A stretch of DNA of 64,000 nt from Streptococcus suis (GCA_002831545.1 CP025095.1:186001-250000), one strand, 5' to 3'. Counted from the first letter of the stretch, positions 17,815-28,773 are shown. Notes: a model not told the origin generated them from the letters alone. Made by a program: numbers and translations.

Positions 17815-17817
17815 AGC

Positions 17818-17850
17818 AAAACAGCCTTCTCTTGCGAGAGGCTGTTTTTT
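17818..17850. terminator. Bidirectional terminator between the yeiH-like and ABC permease genes
   Basis: AAAACAGCCTTCTC / GAGAGGCTGTTTT stem with loop TTGC, T run on the plus side and A run on the other. It lies between two convergent genes. Confidence 0.85.
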
Positions 17851-19475
17851 CATTCCTTCAATCTAAAGGTCTGCGGAGCTTTTTTCAATAAAATCCAGTA
17901 GCCGATGCTGACATAGGTAATCATGGCAAGAGACACCAGCAGGATATAGGTGTGACTGCCCAGGTCCAGCTGGGTATTGAGATAGGCTACCCAGTAGAGA
18001 GCTCCACTGAGAAATTTATAGACTGGGTTGACAACCTCCATATCCTTGGTAAAGGGTTGGAGAATATAGTAGATAAAGAGGTCGTGGAAGGAAAATAGGG
18101 CTGTTAGACTCAGCAGGAGCAGAGCAGTTAGGAGATAGGTTTCAATAGGGAGTTGCGCTCTGGTAAAGATGATGAGGGCCAATAATAGAGAACCAGAGAA
18201 GGCAGCATTTAATTTTACAGTTTGCAGAAAACGATAATGAAAGCCTGCAATAATGGTCTTTGCTTCGCGGTAAAATGGATAGTGGAGCATGGAAATATCG
18301 CAATTAACAAAGACCATCTGTGCGACTGCTTTTCCCATGGAGGCGGCATACATGACCATGAAAGCAAAAGGTAGTCCCTCGATGTAGTTGGCATTGCTTA
18401 TCTCTATATCCTCTTTTGAAAACCAACGAATTCCTTCAATAAAAAGGACAATAGCTAAAAGACAACCCAATCGAAAATGCAGTTTTTTCGCAAGGACAGA
18501 ACGATAGCGGTCAAATAGCAGAGCGTTTAGGTAGGTCATGCCTGACAGATGAGTCAGGTCCTTTCCTGTTTCCATACTCAGTTTCGCCTGCATCTGTAAA
18601 CCTTGTCGGGTGTACTCGTTCCCTTTGGTCAGCTCAAAAATCTTCTTATCCATCTGCAAGGACTGGTCCATGCAATAATAGAGATAGTCCAGATGATTGG
18701 TCTGTTGCTTCAAATAACCGTAGCCAAACCAAATCAGCAAGACCTGACAGACAAGCACAGGCAGTAAAAAGATGGGTGACAGATGATTGCGGAAGAGGAT
18801 AAGACTGGCAATAGTTGCTAGACCAGTACCCAAGATAACCCAGGATTGCCAAGAATTACGGCGGGATAGAATCCGTCGATTAAAAAAACAACGATTGAGA
18901 GCCTGTCCGGTAAAACTTCCTGCTGGAATGGTCAGTAATCCTAGAGGCAGATAGAGCCAATTTCCTGATAGGCTAGAAAAAATCAGCAGGGCAGGCAGGT
19001 AGGACAGACTGGTGATAATGGGTTCTACAAATAGTTGACTTTGGAGAAAACTAGATTGGGAAAGTCCAAAATTTTGCATGAATTCCCGTTCGGACTTGGC
19101 GATAAAAGGCTCAAATCCCTTGCCAAGCCGATAGGTGTAGCCAACAAAGATCAGCCATAGAGAAAAGCCAAGGAGCCAGGTCCCTGGAAGAATATTCCAA
19201 AAGGTCAATTCCTCACTGGCTAAGATATTCATCCAAAAGGAAGCAAAGTAGAAATTCAAGGCCAGCCACAAACCCTTGACAAGAAAGCGACTGGGAATGG
19301 AGAGGACGTGCAGGATCAAAAAGAGACTAGACTTAAAGCTATAAGACTTGAAAATACTCTCTGGAATGCTCTGGCCCACAAGCGGCAGTTTTCGCAGATA
19401 GTAGAAAAATCCGTTGACGGTCCGATAGAGGTTGTACTTTTCCTGATACCAAAAATAACGTAGAATGGTTTTCAT
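17850..19475 (-). CDS. ABC transporter permease (541 aa)
   Basis: Large hydrophobic protein with about twelve membrane segments, without an ATPase motif. It follows an ABC ATPase gene with 9 bases between them, and GGAGGGG stands before its ATG. Streptococcal ATPase/permease pairs of this size are usually exporters of unknown substrate; no function can be assigned from sequence alone. It ends in the bidirectional terminator. Confidence 0.75.
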   Translation of the reverse strand: MKTILRYFWYQEKYNLYRTVNGFFYYLRKLPLVGQSIPESIFKSYSFKSSLFLILHVLSIPSRFLVKGLWLALNFYFASFWMNILASEELTFWNILPGTWLLGFSLWLIFVGYTYRLGKGFEPFIAKSEREFMQNFGLSQSSFLQSQLFVEPIITSLSYLPALLIFSSLSGNWLYLPLGLLTIPAGSFTGQALNRCFFNRRILSRRNSWQSWVILGTGLATIASLILFRNHLSPIFLLPVLVCQVLLIWFGYGYLKQQTNHLDYLYYCMDQSLQMDKKIFELTKGNEYTRQGLQMQAKLSMETGKDLTHLSGMTYLNALLFDRYRSVLAKKLHFRLGCLLAIVLFIEGIRWFSKEDIEISNANYIEGLPFAFMVMYAASMGKAVAQMVFVNCDISMLHYPFYREAKTIIAGFHYRFLQTVKLNAAFSGSLLLALIIFTRAQLPIETYLLTALLLLSLTALFSFHDLFIYYILQPFTKDMEVVNPVYKFLSGALYWVAYLNTQLDLGSHTYILLVSLAMITYVSIGYWILLKKAPQTFRLKE

Positions 19476-19484
19476 AAGCCCCTC

Positions 19485-20183
19485 CTAGTCTGCTGTCAAG
19501 AGGGCAACCACTTCCTGTTCAAAGTCAGGGTCGTGGAGCTTGTCACTCGGAACAGCCTGTAATTCTTGGTGATGTAGCAAAACAATCTCGTCGCAGAGGT
19601 CTTGAGCCAGCTGTAGAATATGGGTGGAAAAGATAATAACGGAATTCTTCTTAGCCTCCCGAATCAGCTGCTTGAACTCGTGGGCAGCCACAGGGTCAAA
19701 GGAAGTCAGTGGCTCATCTAAGAGAAGGACAGGAGGCTGAACAATCAAAGACAGGAGTAATTGGACCTTGTTCTGCATACCGTGGGAAAAATCCTTGAGC
19801 AGACGGTGCTGGTCTTCAAAACCGATACCGACCAAGTTTAGCCATTCTTCTGGACTACGAGGAGATTTGAGCTTATCCTTGTGGATATCCATATAGAAAC
19901 GGACAAACTCGTAAGCCGCCATAAAGGCAGGTAGTTGCGGATAGGTCTGGGTAAAACCGATGTCCGTGTTGTCGTAGTCAAAGGCATTTTCATCCTTCAC
20001 AAACTGAATCGAGCCACCATCCAAGGTCAGATTACGGGCAATGCAGTTGAACAAGGTTGTCTTACCAGCCCCATTCCGCCCTAGCAAACCGTAAATCTTG
20101 CCTTGTTCAAAGCTAAAGGAGGCCTCTTCCAAAATGATTTTATGGTCGAATTTCTTGGAAACAGAAGAAAGTTTTAGTTGCAT
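19485..20183 (-). CDS. ABC transporter ATP-binding protein
   Basis: ATPase of 232 residues. Walker A GRNGAGKTT (about residues 37-45), the signature FSHGMQ in the usual LSGGQ position, Walker B PVLLLDEP and the switch His in STHIL are present. Start choice: TTG at 20189 is open, but AAGGAG lies 7 bases before ATG 20183 and would be too close to the TTG. Forms a transporter with the permease gene downstream. Confidence 0.88.
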   Translation of the reverse strand: MQLKLSSVSKKFDHKIILEEASFSFEQGKIYGLLGRNGAGKTTLFNCIARNLTLDGGSIQFVKDENAFDYDNTDIGFTQTYPQLPAFMAAYEFVRFYMDIHKDKLKSPRSPEEWLNLVGIGFEDQHRLLKDFSHGMQNKVQLLLSLIVQPPVLLLDEPLTSFDPVAAHEFKQLIREAKKNSVIIFSTHILQLAQDLCDEIVLLHHQELQAVPSDKLHDPDFEQEVVALLTAD

Positions 20184-20265
20184 AGCCAATCTCCTTTTTT
20201 GTTATATTGTTATAGATTTATTATACAATAAAAACAAAAAAATTCAAGCAGATTTTTGCTTGAAT

Positions 20266-20958
20266 TTAGAAAGAGGATAGGGATTGTTTTTGCTGACCCA
20301 GTTCATCGAAGTTACTATCCTTTAGCCAGTTTTCAAGGGCAAGCTTGCGGTCAGGCCATTCGTGGTCTAATAGAGAAAACCAGGCGGTATCTCGGTTACG
20401 TCCCTTATAAACCAGAGCCTGACGGAAGGTGCCTTCGTAGGTAAATCCCAGGCGTTTGGCAGCAGCTTGACTGGCTTGGTTGAGCGAGTCGCATTTCCAT
20501 TCATAACGTCGATAGCCCAGTTCTTCAAACACATAGTTCATGAGAAGATAGTGAGCTTCTGTCGCCTGTCGGGTCCGTTGCAGTTGTGGCGAAAAGAGGA
20601 CCCATCCCACTTCAATGGTACGATGGTTGGTATCTATTCGCATGAGTGCAAAGGTTCCGACTGCCTGATTGGTAGCTTTATCAACTATCGCAAGGTAATA
20701 AGGGTCAAAAGAGGCCATCATCTTTTGGAAATAGGCTTGAAAAGAGTCACGGTCTGCCAAGGGTTCAATGGGTAGATAGGTCCAGTCAGCTTTCTTGGCA
20801 CTTGGTCCATAAAACTGATAGAGATCATCTGCATGATGGAGATTAAGCTTTTCTAGGCGAACTGTCTTTCCTTCTAGAATACTAATGTTTGGAAAAGCGC
20901 CAGTCGTATGGTTTGGTAGTGGGGATCCAATTTCTTGGTCAAATGAGTTGATAGGCAT
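20266..20958 (-). CDS. GNAT acetyltransferase, RimJ/RimL-like
   Basis: GNAT protein of 230 residues. Features typical of the RimJ/RimL subgroup are EVGWVLFSPQLQRTRQATEAHYLLM (acetyl-CoA region), YEWKCDSLNQASQ and AAKRLGFTYEGTFRQA. GGAG precedes the ATG. The substrate is unknown; relatives acetylate protein N-termini or small molecules. Confidence 0.82.
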   Translation of the reverse strand: MPINSFDQEIGSPLPNHTTGAFPNISILEGKTVRLEKLNLHHADDLYQFYGPSAKKADWTYLPIEPLADRDSFQAYFQKMMASFDPYYLAIVDKATNQAVGTFALMRIDTNHRTIEVGWVLFSPQLQRTRQATEAHYLLMNYVFEELGYRRYEWKCDSLNQASQAAAKRLGFTYEGTFRQALVYKGRNRDTAWFSLLDHEWPDRKLALENWLKDSNFDELGQQKQSLSSF

Positions 20959-21002
20959 AGTTTCTCCTTTAGGTTGAGCTTGAAGAGCGATTTATAAAAG
21001 TG

Positions 21003-22448
<1,446 letters not shown>

Positions 22449-22948
22449 ATGACAGGCGAGCAAAGAGAGTATCGTTTTCCAGAAGTTTTTTTGTGGGGCT
22501 CCTCCACTTCAGGTCCTCAAAGTGAGGGAAGCGTAGCTGGTGATGGAAAGGGGGGGAATAACTGGGATTATGGGAAATTTATGAAGAAGGGCTGTACGAC
22601 ATTGCCAAAAATATCCAGGAAAACTATGGAAATATTGAATGGTTGGTAACTGAGAACGGCATGGGAGTTGAGGGGGAAGATGTTTTTGAAGAAAATGGCA
22701 TGATTCAGGATGACTATCGGATTAACTTCATGGAAGACCATTTGATTCAGCTCCATCGAGGTATTGATGAAGGGGCGAACTGTAAGGGCTATATGGTCTG
22801 GACATTTATTGACTGCTGGTCTTGGTTAAATGCCTATAAAAACCGATACGGTTTGGTCTCACTTGACCTCCAAACTCAGAAGCGTACCGTCAAAAAATCT
22901 GGATATTGGTTCAAGCAAGTGAGTGTTAGAAATGGTTTCATTAGATAG
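22449..22948 (+). pseudogene. Glycoside hydrolase family 1 (6-phospho-beta-glucosidase) remnant
   Basis: The first about 38 codons match the GH1 N-terminus (YRFPEVFLWGSSTSGPQSEG, then GGNNWDY). The following sequence, in another frame from about 22570, matches the C-terminal third: EWLVTENGMG with the nucleophile Glu, then TFIDCWSWLNAYKNRYGLV. About 300 codons between them are missing and the junction is out of frame, so no enzyme can be made. It was once a phospho-beta-glucosidase; no PTS partner remains next to it. Confidence 0.88.
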
Positions 22949-23045
22949 AATGTATATTTCGTTTCTACATAACATTGCATTGAGATAAGATGCTTTTGAG
23001 GTTTGTGATTATCCACTAATGCTTGGTAAGAAAATTCCCCTAGAT

Positions 23046-23074
23046 TTGACAGGGATAGGGTTCTGTGGTAATAT
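23046..23074 (+). promoter_or_regulatory. Promoter of the DUF536-like gene
   Basis: TTGACA, exactly 17 bases, TAATAT. The predicted start of transcription near 23081 rules out the longer open frame from 23019. Confidence 0.75.
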
Positions 23075-23117
23075 TTTAATGATACAAACTATGAGAAATG
23101 TAAGTACCGAGGATATT

Positions 23118-23612
23118 ATGGGAATCGAAAAAACAGTCAGTGAGTTAGCTGAAATTTTAGGAGTGAGCCGGCAGGCTATGAATAATCGCGTCAAATCACT
23201 TCCTGAAGAATTTGTAGATAAAAATGACAAGGGTGTGACCGTTGTAAACCGTGCTGGCTTGATTAAGTTGGAGGAAATCTACAAAACAACCATTTTTGAA
23301 GATGAGCCGATTAGCGATGAAGTCAAGCATCGTGAATTGATGGAAATTTTAGTTGACGAGAAAAATGCTGAAATCATCCGCTTATATAGTCAATTAAAAG
23401 CCAAAGATAAGCAACTTGCCGAAAAAGATGAACAACTCAAGGTTAAAGATGTGCAGATTGCTGAGAAGGATAAACAGTTGGATCAGCAACAGCAATTGAC
23501 ACTAAAAGCTATGGCCGATAAGGAAGTTCTCAAGTTGGAATTGGACGAAGTTAAAGCACAGGCAGAAGAAGTGCAAGCTAAAGGCTTCTTTGCACGTTTG
23601 TTTGGGAAATAA
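23118..23612 (+). CDS. DUF536-like DNA-binding/coiled-coil protein
   Basis: 164 residues from ATG 23118, with GAGG 5 bases upstream. Residues 5-40 form a helix-turn-helix (VSELAEILGVSRQAMNNRVK), residues about 80-145 a long charged coiled coil with repeated KDKQLAEKDEQLK units, and the end is GFFARLFGK. Proteins of this type occur on streptococcal chromosomes and plasmids; function is unknown. A strong hairpin terminator overlaps the stop codon. Confidence 0.75.
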   Translation: MGIEKTVSELAEILGVSRQAMNNRVKSLPEEFVDKNDKGVTVVNRAGLIKLEEIYKTTIFEDEPISDEVKHRELMEILVDEKNAEIIRLYSQLKAKDKQLAEKDEQLKVKDVQIAEKDKQLDQQQQLTLKAMADKEVLKLELDEVKAQAEEVQAKGFFARLFGK

Positions 23613-23633
23613 AAAGGTCCGGGGGACCTTTTT
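23611..23633 (+). terminator. Terminator of the DUF536-like gene
   Basis: AAAAAGGTCC / GGACCTTTTT with a GGG loop, overlapping the TAA stop. An exact copy of the hairpin follows 50 bases later (23663-23683). Confidence 0.85.
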
Positions 23634-23728
23634 ATCATGAGCTTGAAAACAAGAGAGCGAATAAAGGTCCGGGGGACCTTTTTATCATGAGCTTGAAAAC
23701 AAGAGAGCGAATAAAGGTCTGGGGGAGT
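23613..23728. repeat. 50-bp tandem repeats carrying terminator hairpins
   Basis: Two full copies and a decayed third (starts 23613, 23663, 23713). Each has the GGTCC/GGACC hairpin and then a tail GAGCTTGAAAACAAGAGAGC, a variant of the tail in the 53-bp array next to it. Confidence 0.8.
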
Positions 23729-24026
23729 GAAACAGTCTAGGGATAGACTGTTTCAGCCCGAGCTTGGAAATAAGAAAGCGAGGTATAGTCTAGGGATAGA
23801 CTATTTCAGCCCGAGCTTGGAAATAAGAAAGCGAGGTATAGTCTAGGGATAGACTATTTCAGCCCGAGCTTGGAAATAAGAAAGCGAGGTATAGTCTAGG
23901 GATAGACTATTTCAGCCCGAGCTTGGAAATAAGAAAGCGAGGTATAGTCTAGGGATAGACTATTTCAGCCCGAGCTTGGAAATAAGAAAGCGAGGTACAG
24001 TCTGGGGATAGACTGTTTCAGCCCGC
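23729..24026. repeat. 53-bp tandem array of hairpin elements with conserved tail
   Basis: Six hairpins; period exactly 53 bases (for example 23784 to 23837). Each unit is a palindrome (AGTCTAGGGATAGACT, mostly in the form ATAGTC..GACTAT) plus the tail CTTGGAAATAAGAAAGCG. First and last units have CAGTCT..AGACTG stems instead. Non-coding. Related single elements occur at 44227-44287 and 44935-44998. Confidence 0.85.
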
Positions 24027-24055
24027 ACTAAAAAATGGAAGATGACATGTGATAT

Positions 24056-24084
24056 AAAAAGATTGGTGGGAACCAATCTTTTTT
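24056..24084 (+). terminator. Hairpin terminator before the PTS operon
   Basis: AAAAAGATTGGT / ACCAATCTTTTTT with a short G/A loop. It closes the repeat-array region. Confidence 0.8.
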
Positions 24085-24194
24085 AGTTTAAGTAGTGAGC
24101 ACAATTGAATTTGTGTTCTTCATTATATTAATTGGGCTCAAAGACTCTAGAAATCAGAAATGAAAAGGGATACAATTAAGACAAGGAGGAAAAT

Positions 24195-26237
24195 ATGGTT
24201 GATAATCGTACCATGGCGATTCTGATGGAATTGTTTGCGACTCGAAAAGAAAGTTTGTACGAACTTAGTATTCAAACAGGAATTGAAAAGGAGCAGCTAC
24301 ATTCTAATTTGGAACTAGTCAATCAATTGTTGCAAGAACATTCCTTCCCGCAGATACAATACAAAGATAGCGAGTTTGTTATTTCTACGGAGCTTTACAA
24401 TCAAAAAGAAAGTGTATTTTCGCTCTTTCGCAATCGCCAGATCTATCTTTCGCAAGAAGAAAGACAGCTTCTTATCTATCTTTATACCTTTATCCGAAAA
24501 GAATTTGTATCAAACGTTCACTACCAAGAATTATTGAGTGTGAGCCGTAACACAACATTGACGGATATTAAGAATGTAAAGGAACTTTGCTTGGACTTTC
24601 AAGTACGCTTGGAATATACGAGGGCGAAAGGCTATCATCTAATTGGTCGAGAAGAAGATAAACATCGCTTGGCGCTTTATGCACTCAGTAATTGTTTGCA
24701 GTCTTCGATTGGTGTGTGGGCTTTGGATTATATTCTTAAATCTTGGGGTGAGGAAAATCCTATTGAAGAATTGAAAATAGTGAGTCAACAAGCTTGCAAT
24801 TATTATAAAGTCTCAGCTTTAGAAGAGAGATTGGATGAATATTTGTATTTTTTGATATTTTTATTTATCCGTCAGGCGCGTGTTGGCAACCTTATTAACT
24901 GGAATTTTGAAGGAAAGGTAGGGTTTGTAAAAGATTTTCTGCAACGACTTTGGAAATTATTACGTTTAAAAAGTACTAGCACATTAGAATTAAATGCTGC
25001 GACACAAGAGTATCTGTCACATTTACTGCAAGGATGCTTAGAAGGTGAGAGCAGAGAAAAGGATGATTTATTTTACCACTTGACTGTAGAAATAGTGGAA
25101 GAGATGGAACGTTTGTCCTTAATTGCTTTTGAACATCGCTCGGAAATGATTGAAGGTTTGCAACGTCACCTAATTCCTGCTTACTACCGTTTAACATCTC
25201 GTTTGGTAAATGTCAATTCATATACTGAAACCATCAAAGAAGAGCATGCTGACTTGTTCTATCTTGTAAAAAAAGCTTTGCGACCTTTGGAAGAGCATCT
25301 AGGTTTTACTATACCAGATAGTGAGGTATCTTATTTTGTCATCCACTTTGGTGGCTACATCGAAGCAGGTCAACAACGTTCATATCGTTATCGGGCCTTG
25401 GTTGTTTGCCCAAATGGAGTGAGCTCTTCGCTGATTGTAAAAGAAAATCTACGGCAACTATTTCCTAATATCTATTTTGCCGATACCCATTCCTTACAGG
25501 ATTGGAAGATGCTAGACATGACAGACTATGACATGGTATTTGGAACTATCAAGCTGAATATAGAGCTACCATTTTTCTTGGTATCCCAGCTGATGACCTC
25601 TAATCATAAAAAAGAATTATTTCATTTGGTTAATCAGCATTTCCCAAATGCGGCTTATTTTCCGATTGAGATTGAGCAGTTATTATCACTTATTGGGAAA
25701 CATGCAACCATTCATCAGGAGCAGGCTTTAAAATATGAATTGGTGCAGTTTCTCAATCAGCGCTCCCATGAGCAAAGGGGAAGGAGTCCTATGTTAGAAG
25801 AATTGATTACAAAAGAGACCTTTCAATGGTCTGAGGAAGTTTTAGATTGGCAAAAAGCAGTTGCCCTGGCTGCACGACCTCTGGTAGATAAAGGAGCTAT
25901 AGAAACTCGATATATTGATGCTATGATAGCGAAGGTAGAAGAGTTTGGTCCTTTTATTGACCTAGGTAAAGGAATTGCGATTCCACATGCACGACCAGAA
26001 GATGGGGTTAATGAGGTAGGGATGTCAATGTTGGTATTGGATAAGCCAGTTTATCTATTGGATGATCCTAGTCATGAAATTCAGCTGTTCATTTGTATTG
26101 CAGCCGTGGATAATCAAACCCATCTCAGAGCACTCTCGCATTTGACAAAAATTTTGCGAGAAGAAGAAAATATTCAACAACTTGTCGGCGCCAAAGAATT
26201 TGCCGACGTACAACATTTATTAAAGGAGGAACAGTAA
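24195..26237 (+). CDS. PRD-containing transcriptional regulator with PTS EIIA domain (MtlR/BglG type)
   Basis: Activator of 680 residues. N-terminal helix-turn-helix regions (residues 1-60 and about 85-155) are followed by two PRD domains (about 190-400), a IIB-like region (VVCPNGVSSSLI, about 408-420) and a C-terminal EIIA domain with the phosphorylatable His598 in IPHARPEDG. PTS phosphorylation of the PRDs and EIIA lets the protein sense sugar flux. As the EIIA seems to be supplied here, it may serve both as regulator and as phosphotransfer partner of the EIIB and EIIC encoded next to it. AAGGAGG precedes the ATG; the gene ends 1 base before EIIB. Confidence 0.88.
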   Translation: MVDNRTMAILMELFATRKESLYELSIQTGIEKEQLHSNLELVNQLLQEHSFPQIQYKDSEFVISTELYNQKESVFSLFRNRQIYLSQEERQLLIYLYTFIRKEFVSNVHYQELLSVSRNTTLTDIKNVKELCLDFQVRLEYTRAKGYHLIGREEDKHRLALYALSNCLQSSIGVWALDYILKSWGEENPIEELKIVSQQACNYYKVSALEERLDEYLYFLIFLFIRQARVGNLINWNFEGKVGFVKDFLQRLWKLLRLKSTSTLELNAATQEYLSHLLQGCLEGESREKDDLFYHLTVEIVEEMERLSLIAFEHRSEMIEGLQRHLIPAYYRLTSRLVNVNSYTETIKEEHADLFYLVKKALRPLEEHLGFTIPDSEVSYFVIHFGGYIEAGQQRSYRYRALVVCPNGVSSSLIVKENLRQLFPNIYFADTHSLQDWKMLDMTDYDMVFGTIKLNIELPFFLVSQLMTSNHKKELFHLVNQHFPNAAYFPIEIEQLLSLIGKHATIHQEQALKYELVQFLNQRSHEQRGRSPMLEELITKETFQWSEEVLDWQKAVALAARPLVDKGAIETRYIDAMIAKVEEFGPFIDLGKGIAIPHARPEDGVNEVGMSMLVLDKPVYLLDDPSHEIQLFICIAAVDNQTHLRALSHLTKILREEENIQQLVGAKEFADVQHLLKEEQ

Positions 26238-26238
26238 T

Positions 26239-26523
26239 ATGTTACGAATTGGAACAGCCTGTGGCTCAGGTTTAGGCTCTAGCTTTATGGTTCAAATGAA
26301 TATTGAATCCATTTTGCGAGATTTAGGTGTATCAGATGTTCATGTGGAGCATTATGATCTAGGTGGTGCCAATCCGAGTGAAGCAGATGTGTGGATTGTC
26401 GGACGTGACCTGGCTGATTCTGCAACTCATTTAGGAGATGTTCGAATATTGAATAGTATTATTGATATGAATGAGTTGAGGGAACTTGTCACGGCTATCT
26501 GTCAAGAAAAAGGTTTGGTTTAA
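26239..26523 (+). CDS. PTS EIIB component, ascorbate (Ula/Sga) type
   Basis: 94 residues with the EIIB phosphorylation loop GTACGSGLGSS, Cys8 being the active cysteine. The length and the GSGLGSSFM pattern are those of UlaB/SgaB. It receives phosphate from the EIIA domain and passes it to the sugar carried by the EIIC component. AAGGAGG lies before the start. Confidence 0.9.
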   Translation: MLRIGTACGSGLGSSFMVQMNIESILRDLGVSDVHVEHYDLGGANPSEADVWIVGRDLADSATHLGDVRILNSIIDMNELRELVTAICQEKGLV

Positions 26524-26576
26524 ATCGTATACACAGGGGATGACCCGCAAAGATAAAATTATAAAGGAGACAGAAA

Positions 26577-27923
26577 ATGATATTGGATTTTCTCATTGAT
26601 ATTGCTAAAACTCCGGCAATTCTGGTTGCTCTCATTGCTATTCTAGGTTTAGCCTTACAGAAAAAGCCCGCAGCAGATTTAATTAAGGGGGGCTTGAAAA
26701 CTTTTGTTGGTTTTATTGTTGTTGGTGGCGGAGCGAATATTATTGTTGGCTCGCTTGAGCCATTTGGTCAAATGTTTGAACAAGCTTTCAACTTGAAAGG
26801 GGTTGTTCCAAATAATGAAGCTATTGTAGCGATGGCTTTGGATAAGTATGGAACTGCTACATCCTTGATTATGTTGCTTGGAATGGTCTTCAATATTGTT
26901 ATTGCTCGCTTTACACGCTTTAAATATATTTTCTTGACAGGACACCACACACTATATATGGCCTGTATGATTGCAGTTATCATGAGTGTTGCAGGTTTCA
27001 CTTCTGTCGGCTTAATTGTGATGGGTGGGTTGGCTTTAGGTCTGATTATGACACTCTCCCCAGCCTTCGTTCAAAAATACATGATTCAATTGACAGGAAA
27101 TGATCATGTTGCTCTAGGTCACTTCAGTGCACTTGGTTACTGGTTGAGTGGTGTAGTAGGCGGTTTGGTCGGTGATAAGTCTAAGTCTACGGAGGATATT
27201 AATTTCCCTAAAGGTTTGGCATTCTTGCGTGATTCAACTGTCAGCATTGCCATTTCTATGTCCTTGATTTACATGATTGTGGCTTTGTTTGCAGGCGGTG
27301 ATTATATTAAGGAAAACCTTAGTGGTGGTACTAACAGTATGATTTACGCCTTGACCCTAGGTGGAACTTTTGCAGCAGGTGTTTTTGTTATCTTATCCGG
27401 TGTACGCTTAATTTTGGCGGAAATTGTTCCAGCCTTCAAAGGAATTTCAGAGAAGTTGGTTCCGAATTCCAAACCAGCCCTAGACTGTCCAGTTGTTTAT
27501 CCTTATGCACCAAACGCCGTGTTGATTGGCTTTATCTCTAGTTTTGCAGGTGGTATTGTCAGCATGATTATTCTTGCCTTGACTGGCGGTGTCGTTATCC
27601 TTCCAGGTGTCGTACCACACTTCTTCTGTGGAGCTACTGCAGGTGTTATGGGGAATGCCTCAGGTGGTGTTCGTGGAGCTGTTTGCGGTGCCTTTATGCA
27701 AGGCGTTCTCATCAGTTTCTTGCCAGTGTTCTTGCTTCCAGTTTTGGGAGACCTTGGTTTTGCAGGTTCAACATTCTCAGATGCAGATTTTGGACTATCA
27801 GGTATTTTCTTGGGAATTCTTGCTAAAAATGGCGGTATTCTCACAGTTTCTGTTGGTATTTTTGCAGTATTGGCCTTGATGCTTGGATTGTCATTGGTGA
27901 AAAAAGAACAGAAAGAAGGATAA
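26577..27923 (+). CDS. PTS EIIC component, UlaA/SgaT family
   Basis: Membrane permease of 448 residues with about eleven hydrophobic segments. Family features include GGGANIIVGSLEPF, the TGHH motif (LTGHHTLYMAC) and the QLTGNDHVALGHFSALGYW loop. UlaA carries L-ascorbate in E. coli; many relatives have other, often unknown, substrates. The neighbouring transketolase halves, rather than ula lactonase and decarboxylase genes, suggest a sugar that enters pentose phosphate metabolism. Confidence 0.9.
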   Translation: MILDFLIDIAKTPAILVALIAILGLALQKKPAADLIKGGLKTFVGFIVVGGGANIIVGSLEPFGQMFEQAFNLKGVVPNNEAIVAMALDKYGTATSLIMLLGMVFNIVIARFTRFKYIFLTGHHTLYMACMIAVIMSVAGFTSVGLIVMGGLALGLIMTLSPAFVQKYMIQLTGNDHVALGHFSALGYWLSGVVGGLVGDKSKSTEDINFPKGLAFLRDSTVSIAISMSLIYMIVALFAGGDYIKENLSGGTNSMIYALTLGGTFAAGVFVILSGVRLILAEIVPAFKGISEKLVPNSKPALDCPVVYPYAPNAVLIGFISSFAGGIVSMIILALTGGVVILPGVVPHFFCGATAGVMGNASGGVRGAVCGAFMQGVLISFLPVFLLPVLGDLGFAGSTFSDADFGLSGIFLGILAKNGGILTVSVGIFAVLALMLGLSLVKKEQKEG

Positions 27924-27924
27924 T

Positions 27925-28773
27925 ATGACTAGTGGTACAGCTAATTTGAAACGATTTGCCAAAGAAATTCGCTACCATACCTTGGCGACTTTGAATCGAT
28001 TAGGATTTGGTCATTATGGTGGTAGCTTATCAATCGTAGAAGTGTTGGCTGCTCTATATGGAGAAATTCTGGACATTCGTGTCCAGAATTTCTCTTCTAA
28101 GGAGCGGGATCACTTTATTCTGTCTAAGGGACATGCAGGTCCAGCACTTTATAGTACGTTGTATTTGAAAGGCTTCTTTGATAGAGATTTTCTCTTGTCG
28201 CTAAATCAAAATGGAACACATTTGCCTTCACACCCTGACCGAAACTTAACGCCAGGGGTGGATATGACAACAGGTTCGTTGGGGCAAGGGATGAGTGTCG
28301 CGACGGGTGTTGCTTATGGTAAGAAGATAGAACAGTCACCGTACTATACCTATACTCTGGTAGGGGATGGGGAGCTTAACGAAGGTCAATGCTGGGAAGC
28401 GGCTCAGTTTGCAGCCCACCACGAACTATCGAAACTGATTCTGTTTGTGGATGACAATAAAAAACAACTAGACGGTCGAACTCGTGATATTTGCCAAACC
28501 TTTGATTTTGTTGAAAAATTTCAGGCTTTTGGTTGGGAATCAGTGCGTGTGAATGGTGCCGATATAGATGCTATTATAAATGCTATTCTAACATTGAAGT
28601 CAAGTAAGTCTCCTCAACCAAAATGTATCGTTCTTGATACTACTAAGGGGCAGGGAGTTACCTTCTTAGAAGAATTAGAAAGCAATCACCATTTGCGTTT
28701 GTCGGGTCAATTACGGGAAGATTTAGAGCAAGTAACACTTGTTTTAGCGAGAGAGTTGGAGGTGACGGAATGA
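27925..28773 (+). CDS. Transketolase, N-terminal subunit
   Basis: 282 residues that bind thiamine diphosphate: the GDGELNEGQCWEAAQFA motif with a downstream VDDN is the ThDP-binding site, and SKGHAGPALY and GSLGQGMSVATGVAYG are typical transketolase. It needs the next gene's product to form an active enzyme that moves two-carbon units between sugar phosphates. It begins 1 base after the EIIC gene and overlaps the next gene (ATGA). Confidence 0.93.
   Translation: MTSGTANLKRFAKEIRYHTLATLNRLGFGHYGGSLSIVEVLAALYGEILDIRVQNFSSKERDHFILSKGHAGPALYSTLYLKGFFDRDFLLSLNQNGTHLPSHPDRNLTPGVDMTTGSLGQGMSVATGVAYGKKIEQSPYYTYTLVGDGELNEGQCWEAAQFAAHHELSKLILFVDDNKKQLDGRTRDICQTFDFVEKFQAFGWESVRVNGADIDAIINAILTLKSSKSPQPKCIVLDTTKGQGVTFLEELESNHHLRLSGQLREDLEQVTLVLARELEVTE

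Noticed and set aside
17391..17891. 166-codon frame overlapping the yeiH-like gene
   Set aside because: Alternative frame of a conserved membrane protein; it runs through the terminator.
22643..22948. Separate small gene with GH1-like sequence
   Set aside because: It is the C-terminal remnant of the same broken glycosidase, without its own start.
23613..24026. CRISPR array
   Set aside because: The units repeat over their full length; there are no unique spacers and no cas genes.
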